A DNA stretch of 34,188 nt from a virus. The position numbers and the translations under genes were made by a program. Within the stretch, counting starts at the first letter, position 1. Each line of letters begins with the position of its first letter. A model generated the notes under the pieces. The model worked only from the letters and a program-made list of their open reading frames with translations, made no database searches and was not told where the DNA came from. The DNA lies in the IMG/VR virus record IMGVR_UViG_3300037189_007193, positions 1 through 34,188 of that record, one strand, 5' to 3'. Of this stretch, positions 12,706 through 19,878 are shown one piece after another.

Positions 12706-13699
12706 AGGCGCTTAGTAATCCGCCTGTAACTTCTTGAATCTTTTGGGCTTCAACCCTTGCTCCTGACGTTCCAAACCCAGAACGAGCGGCGTTGAGTTTC
12801 GCATTGCGCTGGTCAAGCCACATTGCGCCCAAGAAATCGCTCAATTTATCTAGGTTTTCGGGCAACCCACCGCGTCCTTTTAGTCGCTCGTAGGGGGTGT
12901 AGGCTACCGCCTGGAGGTGTCGGTAACGCCCTGTATCGGTAATTCCACGGGGTTCTGAGTAAGGAATATCGTGTTTCCCCACTACCAGGTCATAAACGTC
13001 GGCATCTGCGGGGTACGCTTCGTGCCTACCACCAGTAAAAATTTGTTGGGCTAGGTCAGCCGTTCTAAGTGAACCCGTAAATCTAATGGGGTTTTCTGGG
13101 TTTCCTTGAACTCTGGATTTACCAACGTTTTCTAACGGGTCAGTTCCTCTTCCCAGCATAAGTTGGACCGCCGTGCTGATGTGGTGCATCGGAATTAGTC
13201 CCAATGGCGTACCGTCAAATCCTGCGCGGCTTCGGTGCTGTTCAATTTGCGTTTGCAACCCCGCAATTTCTTCTGCGTGTGGAATCTTGCCCGCGCCTCT
13301 GGGACCAAGAAGTCCGTTAATCTTGGCTTGTTTCTTGTTGGCTTCGTTTATGTGCCACCGAGCGCGAGTATCGTCCATTACGTTTAACAATTGCAACGCC
13401 ATTGCTCTGCCCATCGAGGGGTCTGTGCGTTGGGTACTTAAGTCAACGCCAGGGTAAGACATCGGTGACGTTGCAAACGAGGCAAGAACAGAGGTGGCTG
13501 CTTTTGTATCAGGTAATCCTGCTTTTTCTGTTAGAAACTGAGCCGTTTCTGTCTGTGCAGGAATAATGTTAGAACCCTCAGTAATAAGCGACGGTTGTTC
13601 TTTAGATAGCGCGTTATACCCACGAACAATACGGTTTGAAATAGAATCGTACTGTACCCCAGACGTCATTAAGAGGCGCTGTGTCTCTGATGCGGGCAC
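12650..13699 (-). CDS. Unknown protein, possible DUF7178-like phage family (349 aa)
   Basis: GTG start with GGAGGTAACT ahead. No Cys and no membrane segment. A helical part with ARWHINEANKKQAK (about 112-125) resembles ADINEANAKHERN in the 7584-8336 product. Residues about 190-320 (ENVGKSRVQG, ADADVYDLVVG, RYRHLQAVAY, GAMWLDQRNAK) follow an order loosely like phage DUF7178 proteins, a helix-hairpin-helix-type family; that assignment is weak and from memory. The 3' end overlaps the convergent plus-strand gene by 56 bases. Confidence 0.75.
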   Translation of the reverse strand: MPASETQRLLMTSGVQYDSISNRIVRGYNALSKEQPSLITEGSNIIPAQTETAQFLTEKAGLPDTKAATSVLASFATSPMSYPGVDLSTQRTDPSMGRAMALQLLNVMDDTRARWHINEANKKQAKINGLLGPRGAGKIPHAEEIAGLQTQIEQHRSRAGFDGTPLGLIPMHHISTAVQLMLGRGTDPLENVGKSRVQGNPENPIRFTGSLRTADLAQQIFTGGRHEAYPADADVYDLVVGKHDIPYSEPRGITDTGRYRHLQAVAYTPYERLKGRGGLPENLDKLSDFLGAMWLDQRNAKLNAARSGFGTSGARVEAQKIQEVTGGLLSAFTEQNPHLSPTQTGLRPF

Positions 13700-13701
13700 A
13701 G

Positions 13702-14223
13702 TTACCTCCAGACAGGCTTCAGGTAAGCCATTCTGTCGGCTCGGTTACGGTCCAGCGTTACAGGTTCGTTAGCGGTAGTGTTTGCCTTACCGTCGTTAAC
13801 CAAGTGAGGAGCGGGCATCAAATCAAGGCGTGGTGCGGCACGTGGAATCAAGAACTGCATTACGCCGTTGATATTGACGTACTGTGCCTTTTCTTGACGA
13901 CGAATACCTGTCTGGTCCCCGAAACTGGGAGACCAAAAATAGGCGGAAGCATCAATGCGCTCACCCTTGTGTACGCCACGTTGGTAAGATTTCTGATTGA
14001 CGCGGTTTTTAATACTGTCGAGAAGACGGTCATCACGACGTGAACGAATAGTTCCTAAATAGCCATCGGGGTATTCCGCCGAAGGAACTCGTCCACTTCC
14101 AATTCGAATTGAATCAAGTTCGGAACGGGCAATCGGGACGCCGACGCCGCCCTGGTTGTTGTATCCGTTAAACCCGTTACCACCAAGAGACTGCCAGTTT
14201 TGTGCAGGACTCATGCCAGACAT
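13702..14223 (-). CDS. Unknown Gly/Asn/Arg-rich protein (173 aa)
   Basis: ATG overlapping the upstream stop by one base. The N-terminus is Gly/Asn-rich (NWQSLGGNGFNGYNNQGG), then a charged helical region (RRDDRLLDSIKNRVNQKSYQ) and a basic Pro-rich end. Composition is like a virion-associated protein. No family recognised. Confidence 0.75.
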   Translation of the reverse strand: MSGMSPAQNWQSLGGNGFNGYNNQGGVGVPIARSELDSIRIGSGRVPSAEYPDGYLGTIRSRRDDRLLDSIKNRVNQKSYQRGVHKGERIDASAYFWSPSFGDQTGIRRQEKAQYVNINGVMQFLIPRAAPRLDLMPAPHLVNDGKANTTANEPVTLDRNRADRMAYLKPVWR

Positions 14224-14543
14224 TAGTACTGTCCCTCTGCTTGGGTTCCAATCAGGCTTGAACCAGTGCTAGAACCGCGAACCGTGCCCATCTGTCCCTT
14301 AGCCCACGGCTGGGGAATGGCGGTGCCGCGAGGGTTAGTGTGCCAAATCATGGCACGAGAACTTGTTGACGAACTAAACGAACCGTAAGGGTCTGTGCCA
14401 CCTGATTCGTTAGCGCCCTTAACCGTGTCGGGAATCATTGAAGAAACGGGCATTTCTGGCGTACCAAATTTAAGGGATTGTTCTGCCCGCTCTCGCATGG
14501 CTCTAAACCCCTTGGTTACGCCTCCACTAAGGACGTCTCCCAT
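14223..14543 (-). CDS. Unknown Ser/Gly/Thr-rich protein (106 aa)
   Basis: The product MGDVLSGGVTKGFRAMRERAE... is low in complexity in its second half (SFSSSTSSRAM; RGSSTGSSLIG), suggesting a largely disordered virion-associated protein. It shares one base with the next gene. Function unknown. Confidence 0.75.
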   Translation of the reverse strand: MGDVLSGGVTKGFRAMRERAEQSLKFGTPEMPVSSMIPDTVKGANESGGTDPYGSFSSSTSSRAMIWHTNPRGTAIPQPWAKGQMGTVRGSSTGSSLIGTQAEGQY

Positions 14544-14552
14544 GATTACCCC

Positions 14553-15041
14553 TTAAATGTAGGAGTACTGTTCGCCACTCTGGAAGTTAGGGTTCTGACG
14601 ACCTGCAACCGAAGGAACGATAGCACCGTTTGCTTGAGTGGGTCCAACCGATGGGTCGATAACCGCACCGTACTGTGCGTCAACGCGGTACTGTGCGCCC
14701 ATACGCTCGTAGACGTTGACGCGGTTCTGCTTCGAACCAGGGTACGTCGGGTCGCCAGCCTGAGTGTTGTGGCGCGGCATCATCATTCCAGAGAACTGGT
14801 TTGTACCAAGTTCATCGGTCGAGTTACTGCACTGGCAAGGCGCTGAACCGCACATTCCGCACGGAGCATAAGCGTCCATGCCCATTGGAACTCGTGCGCT
14901 GTCCATCTGTCCAGCCATTTCGTGTGCCTCGTCTGAGGTAATGTGTGAACGGTTCATTCCTGCTCCTGCTGCTTCAAGGTGATTGGAAGGCAGTCCTGCA
15001 CGTCGACGCGCATTGTGACCTTTACTTGCCCAACTTGCCAT
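14553..15041 (-). CDS. Unknown protein with CGMCG...CQC cluster (162 aa)
   Basis: ATG at 15041 with TTAGGAGTTCCC upstream. Cys61, Cys64, Cys69 and Cys71 (APCGMCGSAPCQC) form a tight four-Cys cluster that could bind zinc or iron-sulfur. The remainder is Gly/Ala/Met/Asn-rich and polar. A weak 5-bp hairpin lies in the 39-base leader (15054-15071). Family not recognised; neighbours suggest a virion-associated role. Confidence 0.75.
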   Translation of the reverse strand: MASWASKGHNARRRAGLPSNHLEAAGAGMNRSHITSDEAHEMAGQMDSARVPMGMDAYAPCGMCGSAPCQCSNSTDELGTNQFSGMMMPRHNTQAGDPTYPGSKQNRVNVYERMGAQYRVDAQYGAVIDPSVGPTQANGAIVPSVAGRQNPNFQSGEQYSYI

Positions 15042-15080
15042 TGGGAACTCCTAACTCTATACTTCTAGAGTACGCGGTTT

Positions 15081-15368
15081 TTAACTGGTTGTCACCACAA
15101 ACACCATTGCACTAATGTCACCTTCACGCGAATCGATTGTTGTGAAAGCGGGTACGCAACTTAGGTCAAACCCGCGAGGGGCTACATATCCACGTGCGAT
15201 TGCAATGGCTTTTACTGCTTGATTTACGGCTCCTGCGCCAACTGCACGGAGTGTTGCCGTATTCTTTTCATAAACCGCGTGTGCGATTGCGGATGCTACG
15301 GATTGGGGGTTAGAACTGCCGCTGACACGCAGCAAAGTTTCTTCTGATGGTATTTCGGGGGTAGTCAC
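15081..15368 (-). CDS. spoVS: SpoVS-family protein (95 aa)
   Basis: The sequence LLRVSGSSNPQSVASAIAHA, then LRAVGAGAVNQAVKAIAIAR and VAPRGFDL, matches stage V sporulation protein S almost block by block: alternation of strand-helix, the GAGAxNQAVKAxAIARG core, and the DL...PAF strand. SpoVS is an Alba-like small fold of about 86-95 aa that affects spore coat and septation timing in Bacillus and is widespread in non-sporulating bacteria; biochemical activity, perhaps nucleic-acid binding, is unclear. GTG start, SD AAGGAA 9 bases ahead. It is a monocistronic-looking gene with gaps on both sides. Confidence 0.88.
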   Translation of the reverse strand: MTTPEIPSEETLLRVSGSSNPQSVASAIAHAVYEKNTATLRAVGAGAVNQAVKAIAIARGYVAPRGFDLSCVPAFTTIDSREGDISAMVFVVTTS

Positions 15369-15414
15369 GAGATGTATTCCTTATTATTGTAGGCTGCCCA
15401 CCTCACTAACAATG

Positions 15415-15987
15415 TTACAGATACATTACTATGTTGTCTCGATATTTCTCGTCTTCTAACTGAACTAAAATAGCCTCTTCAATTGAGTTAATTGCGACTT
15501 TACCCGCGATTCTTCCGAGACCATATGCGTCGGCGGCGTTGTCATCGTTGAACTCCATGCCGTATCTTTTGTAAATTTGCAATAACATTTCTTGTTTTTT
15601 TGAATTTCCCTTGCCCGATGCGAACTTCTTTAGGGTCATTGGAGGAACCTGTAGCGGGGCAAGATTGAACTCCGTGTACAAACACAACTTGACAGTGGCG
15701 CTAAGTTCCCCAAGAACTAGCGCAGACTGGCTTGCTAGGACGGTTCCTTCCATTGCCACGTCTTGAACTTCGTACAGTTCTAAAAACACTTTGAGTGCAA
15801 GGTAAATGTCGTGTAAACGAACCACTCCTCGAAAAGCGCTCTTAAATACCACCGTGTGATGTTGCGTAGGGTCTTCGGTACTAACGGCGGACATCGCAAA
15901 CCCAGTTAGAGATTGGTCTATTCCAATACCTACTTTAGTTTGATTCGGCAATAGATTCCCAAACGTCTTCATCGTGCTTGCGGGCAT
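15415..15987 (-). CDS. RuvC-like Holliday junction resolvase (190 aa)
   Basis: RNase H-fold motifs: [12 protein letters not shown] with Asp24, [10 protein letters not shown] with Glu80, [15 protein letters not shown] (lysine-rich strand to helix, from about 120) and [11 protein letters not shown] with Asp148/149 and Asp153. These correspond to the four acidic catalytic residues of RuvC, which cuts four-way junctions. Length is near the usual 170-190. ATG at 15987 with AGGAGAG five bases ahead; it lies 53 bases inside the upstream HNH gene. Likely resolves replication or recombination intermediates before packaging. Confidence 0.85.
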   Translation of the reverse strand: MPASTMKTFGNLLPNQTKVGIGIDQSLTGFAMSAVSTEDPTQHHTVVFKSAFRGVVRLHDIYLALKVFLELYEVQDVAMEGTVLASQSALVLGELSATVKLCLYTEFNLAPLQVPPMTLKKFASGKGNSKKQEMLLQIYKRYGMEFNDDNAADAYGLGRIAGKVAINSIEEAILVQLEDEKYRDNIVMYL

Positions 15988-16408
15988 TGAACTCTCCTGT
16001 CTGTAAATCTAATTTACCTGAGGCAACCATTGGTCCAACGTCATTCATAATTTCTAATGCATAATGCCAAAGGTCGATTACTCGTTGTCCCGATGGTTGG
16101 GAAGTGTTCCAGAGTTCTAGGTTTTCAATCCTGTTATCTGTTTTGTTTCCGTTTTTATGATGAACGTTTTCATACGGCTGTAAGGGACGACCAAGAAATT
16201 CTTCCAAAACTACGCGGTGTTGCTTTTCTTGCTTGCCCATTCTAGTGCGAACTAAATACCCGCGTGTGCTAACCGACCATTCACCGTAATTATAGGTTCG
16301 AAGAGGGTGCATTTCCTGACCTAAACGGTGCTGTCGGTAGTGGCTTTCGCAGTATTCCTTTACCTTAGACGGGTTGGAACACCCTTCAAATTTACAGGGG
16401 AATATCAT
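15935..16408 (-). CDS. HNH endonuclease with N-terminal zinc finger (157 aa)
   Basis: N-terminus: Cys5, Cys10, Cys20 and His23 as a small zinc finger, common in phage HNH proteins. HNH_3-type core: [13 protein letters not shown] then [18 protein letters not shown] (82-99), with His83/His84 and Asn92/Asn96. A helical C-terminus follows. Such enzymes nick double-stranded DNA, often as homing endonucleases, and can also act in packaging. The 3' end overlaps the RuvC-like gene by 53 bases, a large overlap that might reflect insertion. ATG start. Confidence 0.85.
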   Translation of the reverse strand: MIFPCKFEGCSNPSKVKEYCESHYRQHRLGQEMHPLRTYNYGEWSVSTRGYLVRTRMGKQEKQHRVVLEEFLGRPLQPYENVHHKNGNKTDNRIENLELWNTSQPSGQRVIDLWHYALEIMNDVGPMVASGKLDLQTGEFNARKHDEDVWESIAESN

Positions 16409-16523
16409 GACAATCGCAGAAACACACGTCTACGGCTCCAAGAACAACGGTTGAGTGGTATTCGTATGGGCAATCTTCACAATGACGTTTACCCATACAC
16501 CAACCAAGTGGGTACTTGGACAC
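16392..16523 (-). CDS. Small CxCxCH protein, paralogue of 4467-4607 (43 aa)
   Basis: Found by direct reading. GTG start at 16523 shortly after the upstream stop (16525). Product has [13 protein letters not shown] (Cys9, His14, Cys15, Cys18) and ends CFCDCHD (Cys34, Cys36, Cys38, His39), matching the 46-aa plus-strand protein at 4467-4607. The 3' end overlaps the HNH gene start by 17 bases. Metal binding likely. Function unknown. Confidence 0.75.
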   Translation of the reverse strand: MSKYPLGWCMGKRHCEDCPYEYHSTVVLGAVDVCFCDCHDIPL

Positions 16524-16524
16524 T

Positions 16525-16989
16525 TTAGAATCCGTAATCTTTTCTCACCGCCCGTTGGTCGTTAGTGCGACGAGTAATCTCTCGGCTAACCAACGACAAG
16601 TCGCGTTCATGGTTACTCAATAACATTTCAACAAGTTTACGATATTGGTACTTTTCTTCCAAAACTTGCGCCAGTTCCTGCACCTTAGGGTCAATCGTAA
16701 CTTGTGCTTTAACCAAAGTAATGCGTTCTCCACGAGCGGCGTTACCCATTTTTTGAACTAATAGGGTATTTTCTACTACGTCTAATTGACGAGTTGCTGT
16801 GCGTTCTTCGACCTGGGCAAGGGCAAGTTGAGACGCAATGTAATCTGCCCAGGCGGTTAATTGAGAAAACTTTTCTGCCAACTGTTCGGACGACAACAGG
16901 GTAATGTCAGCGGGCATAACAACTTGGTCTAAGTCTGGCTTGTTAAACGAAAGTCCAAACTGGGAAAACTTTTCAAGAACGGCTGTCAT
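16525..16989 (-). CDS. Coiled-coil protein of the recombination cluster (154 aa)
   Basis: The start is ATG at 16989 with AAGGAAGAAG ahead, overlapping the nuclease gene by 17 bases; in-frame starts further upstream would lie deep inside it. The product has a long helical part (LAEKFSQLTAWADYIASQLA; ERTATRQLDVVENTLLVQK) and a charged end (NHERDLSLVSREITRR). I do not recognise the family. The position directly after a Cas4/RecB-like nuclease and in a RecA cluster suggests a recombination accessory role, for example a UvsY-like mediator; this is context only. Confidence 0.8.
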   Translation of the reverse strand: MTAVLEKFSQFGLSFNKPDLDQVVMPADITLLSSEQLAEKFSQLTAWADYIASQLALAQVEERTATRQLDVVENTLLVQKMGNAARGERITLVKAQVTIDPKVQELAQVLEEKYQYRKLVEMLLSNHERDLSLVSREITRRTNDQRAVRKDYGF

Positions 16990-17845
16990 TATCTTCTTCC
17001 TTGTATTTGGAACAAGACGGGCAACTTCCCGACTTGCTGTTGCTACACGCAACTTCTTCTCCTGTTTCAATCGCTTTTACGATACGTTCTGCGTTATCAA
17101 AAATGTGACGGACGAGTTCGAAATCTGCTTGGACAGTGAACTCTTTCATCGACTGGTCTGCTTTAAGTTCGTAAATAAACACAATCTCGTCAACAGGATT
17201 ACCCATTCGTTTCATAAGTTCGAGGTAAATCTGTCCTTGCAAAATGTGCGGTGAGAAGGGTGTTTTTACTAACTGGAACGCCTTCATAAAGTCCCCGTCT
17301 GCTTCGCGCATAAGGTGACCTGCTTCGAATCGAATGGTTCCAGGACCGATTGTCTTGATTTCAATAAGGCAGTCTTTATCGATGCCTTTAATCCAACCAT
17401 CGGTGTGACCCTTGATACGAAGTTCGTCATCGTGCAAAGTCACTTCGTCGTACACAAGTTTGTACGCAGGGGCAGAACAATGCTCACACGCTTCAGGAGA
17501 AGTCCCAAACGTGGTTTTATCACACGCAAGGCACTTGAACTTTCCGTGAAGAACTCCCATGTCCTGGAAATACTTCTGCCACTTTGCGTGTACCGCGTGT
17601 CCCGTATCAAAAATTGACTGAAGTTTAAAGGTAGGTTTGGTTTGTTTTTTGGTAAACCCTCGAAGAAGAAACCAAGATTCCCGAAGACACCAGTCAAACT
17701 TTGTCATCTCAGAGGGGTGCAGTACCGTTGTGCTGCGGTCTCCCACGGGCTGCGCCAACAAGTGCCGCTCTATGTCTCCAAGAAGACGTGAGGGCTTGTT
17801 TTTAGCGCTCAGGTATCGTTGAAGTTCTGACTTTTCCGTTGCCAT
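16973..17845 (-). CDS. Cas4/RecB-like PD-(D/E)XK nuclease with zinc insertion (290 aa)
   Basis: Motifs: DTGHAVH (80-86), GHTDG with Asp149, IEIKT with Glu162/Lys164, and HILQGQIYLEL with Gln203, the PD-(D/E)XK exonuclease set of RecB/Cas4. Cys53 and the C-terminal CSNSKSGSCPSC (Cys267, 275, 278) fit the one-plus-three Fe-S cysteines of Cas4 and AddB. An extra CLAC...CEHC (105-123) looks like an inserted zinc ribbon. Probably resects DNA ends for recombination. ATG with GGAGGGTAAGT, 44 bases inside the WhiB gene. Confidence 0.85.
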   Translation of the reverse strand: MATEKSELQRYLSAKNKPSRLLGDIERHLLAQPVGDRSTTVLHPSEMTKFDWCLRESWFLLRGFTKKQTKPTFKLQSIFDTGHAVHAKWQKYFQDMGVLHGKFKCLACDKTTFGTSPEACEHCSAPAYKLVYDEVTLHDDELRIKGHTDGWIKGIDKDCLIEIKTIGPGTIRFEAGHLMREADGDFMKAFQLVKTPFSPHILQGQIYLELMKRMGNPVDEIVFIYELKADQSMKEFTVQADFELVRHIFDNAERIVKAIETGEEVACSNSKSGSCPSCSKYKEEDNDSRS

Positions 17846-18182
17846 ACTTACCCTCCGTTAGTGACAAAATGTACTCTTCGAGACTCATTTTATGTTTAAA
17901 ATCTCTTTGCCATTTTCTTACTCTGGCGTTACGTTCTCTGTGACTTAGACCGCCCCAGATTCCATGTTCTTGTTCAAATTCTACTGCATACCACAGGCAC
18001 TTGTTACGGACGGGGCAAGCGGGTGTGTCGTCTGTCCCAAAACAATACTCTCGCGCTCTGTCTGCTATTTTGTTATACATCTCTTTATCCCTAGGAGGGA
18101 AAAACAAATCGGTATTTGGACCAAACTCAGTTAGGTTGGAGTTTTTGCAAGCGGCGTCTTCTCGCCAACCATCATTTAGCAT
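17802..18182 (-). CDS. WhiB-family protein with widened Cys spacing (126 aa)
   Basis: Cys12, Cys47, Cys56 and Cys62 with PVRNKCLWYAVEFEQEHGIWGG following. The spacing is C-x8-C-x5-C, in contrast to the usual CxxCx5C, because of an insert FGTDDTPA. GIWGG and the basic RERNARVRKWQRDFKHK support the family. WhiB proteins bind [4Fe-4S] and sigma A in actinobacteria. This is the second WhiB here, embedded in the recombination block. It overlaps the preceding gene by 11 bases; the start lacks a clear SD. Confidence 0.88.
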   Translation of the reverse strand: MLNDGWREDAACKNSNLTEFGPNTDLFFPPRDKEMYNKIADRAREYCFGTDDTPACPVRNKCLWYAVEFEQEHGIWGGLSHRERNARVRKWQRDFKHKMSLEEYILSLTEGKYGNGKVRTSTIPER

Positions 18183-18486
18183 CGTTGCGCCACATCTCTA
18201 AGAAATCAGTTTCAAGAAGAATAACGTAATCAACTCCATCAAGATGAATACCAAATACAGGGAGGCGACCGTCCATAATCGCTTCGTTAGTGATTTTTTT
18301 GAGTTCAGCAGAACTGATGGTCTTAGTTTTTTTGCCTGTCCACTTATGTTCAATAAGAAGGTCTTCATTGCGGACATCCCCCTTTCTAGACCAGAATGCT
18401 CCAGAGGCGGCAGTTGTTGAACCGCCTACTTCTTTTGCCAATCGTTTTTCATGTTTTTGGGATTGTTTCTGTCCCTCAGTCTTCAA
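18172..18486 (-). CDS. Hjc-like PD-(D/E)XK Holliday junction resolvase/nuclease (about 104 aa)
   Basis: From the TTG at 18486: KHEKRLAKEVGGSTTAASGA, then RKGDVRNEDLLIEHKWTG. Glu13, Asp37, Glu46 and Lys48 form the E...D-(x8)-ExK set, and the SGAFWSRKGDVR block matches phage proteins related to archaeal Hjc. C-terminal strands PVFGIHLDGVDYVILL complete the fold. The start is uncertain: TTG at 18486 preceded by GAGGG, or TTG at 18540, which overlaps the upstream gene far more. It overlaps the upstream gene by 11 bases. Cuts four-way junctions or acts as an endonuclease. Confidence 0.75.
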   Translation of the reverse strand: MKTEGQKQSQKHEKRLAKEVGGSTTAASGAFWSRKGDVRNEDLLIEHKWTGKKTKTISSAELKKITNEAIMDGRLPVFGIHLDGVDYVILLETDFLEMWRNDAK

Positions 18487-18721
18487 GGGAAATCTTTCCC
18501 TCTTTGTATCCTCGTATGATGTACGGTGCGAGAAAAACAATTGTTTCTCTCATGTGGCAGGTGTTGCACCCACAGAACGGCTCACCAGAAAGGGTTTCGC
18601 CCGTTTCTTCGCCTTCTTCATCATCTAAAATGCTGAACAGAACATCTTGGTATTCATCAAATTTTTCTTCGATGGTTTCCATCCATTCTGCATCGTTAAG
18701 AATGAGACCATTAATCGACAT
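18476..18721 (-). CDS. Unknown acidic protein with CGCxxCH motif (81 aa)
   Basis: ATG overlapping the recA stop by 11 bases. Acidic N-terminal helix (NDAEWMETIEEKFDEYQDVL), then Cys50, Cys52, Cys55, His56 (FCGCNTCHMRE), another compact Cys/His motif, and a hydrophobic segment (IVFLAPYIIRGY). Metal binding is likely; function unknown. It is placed between recA and the Hjc-like gene. Confidence 0.75.
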   Translation of the reverse strand: MSINGLILNDAEWMETIEEKFDEYQDVLFSILDDEEGEETGETLSGEPFCGCNTCHMRETIVFLAPYIIRGYKEGKISLED

Positions 18722-19763
18722 TTGCTACCTCTTCCAAAATTGAACGACCTGCTTCGAGCACTTTGTCCCGAAGTTCTTCGAATAAATCAAACTCTTCACG
18801 GATAGTTTGCGTAAACGCTTCGTTTCCATTCCACTTTCGTTCTCCGTGGTAAATCCAGCCTCCACGTCGTTCGACAATGTCCTGAATAATGGACATGGCG
18901 GCAACTTCTTTTGCTATGTCGTAATCTCCAGAATCGTAAATGCTGTGCGCCTTGAAATAAAAGTCTACATACGCAACTTGCTGAGGCGGTGCAGTCTTAT
19001 TCTTGATGGTACGAATTTTGATGCGCTGTCCTACTCGCGCCTTGCTCGTTCCTGTGCCCGCTTCAATCCACTCGTCACGGCGGACTTCACAGCGAGTAAA
19101 GAACGCATAGTTCTTTCCTTCTCCGCCAGGAGTGGTACGGGGGTCTCCGTGCATTACGCCAATTTTCATGCGGTACTGGTTAATGACAATACCAAGAATG
19201 GGTCGTTCGTCCTCCGTGAGGGAACGTTTCATCGCCATTCCTGCCTTGCGGAAAAACTTATTGGTCAACATTGCTCCGCGACCAACGGTCAATTCGTCCA
19301 TTGCTTTTTCATTCTCAGGACCAGGAACCAACGCGGGAAGGGAGTCAATAACTATTGCGTCAACTTGTTTGGTTTCTGCAAATTCAATGACCGCCTGGTA
19401 TGCTTCCTCCATGATGTTGGTTTCAACTACGATGACACGCGACGAATCAACGCCGCACATCTCTGCGTATTCGGGAACCCACTGTTCCGCAGCAACCCAG
19501 ACGGTCAAAAAGTCGGGATTCTTTGCTTGGTTAGCCGCGATGCACTTGAGCGCAACGGCGGTCTTACCGTGCGATGCTTCCCCAATAAGTTCGTTCCATT
19601 GGTTGGCGGGGAACCCTCCGCCAAGAACATAATCAAAGGTGGTTGAACCAGTTGTAAAATGAGAAACCAATCCTTCGCGGATGTCTTCGCCCATTACAAC
19701 GGCGTCATATCCCATTTTTTTATTAAGTTTTGTGATAAGTGTCTTAAGTTCAGCGGTGAGCAC
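18711..19763 (-). CDS. recA: RecA recombinase (350 aa)
   Basis: Start GTG at 19763 is chosen because AAAAAGGAACGCC precedes it; a longer in-frame start would cover the small upstream gene. Walker A is GEASHGKTA (61-69), differing from the bacterial GPESSGKTT; Walker B is DAIVIDS (135-141). VINQYRMKIGVMHGDPRT (193-210) and PGGEGKNYA (212-220) form loop L2 and the strand after it. RecA coats ssDNA and drives strand exchange in repair and recombination-dependent replication. It overlaps a 42-aa gene upstream by 14 bases and the next gene by 11. Confidence 0.92.
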   Translation of the reverse strand: MLTAELKTLITKLNKKMGYDAVVMGEDIREGLVSHFTTGSTTFDYVLGGGFPANQWNELIGEASHGKTAVALKCIAANQAKNPDFLTVWVAAEQWVPEYAEMCGVDSSRVIVVETNIMEEAYQAVIEFAETKQVDAIVIDSLPALVPGPENEKAMDELTVGRGAMLTNKFFRKAGMAMKRSLTEDERPILGIVINQYRMKIGVMHGDPRTTPGGEGKNYAFFTRCEVRRDEWIEAGTGTSKARVGQRIKIRTIKNKTAPPQQVAYVDFYFKAHSIYDSGDYDIAKEVAAMSIIQDIVERRGGWIYHGERKWNGNEAFTQTIREEFDLFEELRDKVLEAGRSILEEVANVD

Positions 19764-19878
19764 GGCGTTCCTTTTTGTCCATCCATTCGCGGGCTTCCAC
19801 AACCATAGGGTGGGTGCACTCGTCGTCAAGAATGTCCATCAAAGCCTGTGCGTATCCTTCTGCGTATTCGGTGTTCAC
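19750..19878 (-). CDS. Very small unknown protein (42 aa)
   Basis: Found by direct reading. GTG start in a TAGTG overlap with the upstream stop, stop overlapping the recA start by 14 bases. The product MNTEYAEGYAQALMDILDDE... carries one Cys-x2-His pair and ends in a basic WMDKKERRAHR. It contains the recA SD within its last codons, so it could control recA translation. Function unknown. Confidence 0.7.
   Translation of the reverse strand: MNTEYAEGYAQALMDILDDECTHPMVVEAREWMDKKERRAHR

Noticed and set aside
13681-14043. 120-aa plus-strand ORF opposite a minus-strand unknown gene
   Set aside because: No SD or promoter, and the minus-strand genes there are tightly joined; unlike 12436-12705 it does not fill a gap.
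18807-19646. Long plus-strand ORF (279 aa) antisense to recA
   Set aside because: recA on the minus strand has all expected motifs across this range; the plus-strand translation is Cys/Arg/Ser-rich with no domain, typical of a shadow.
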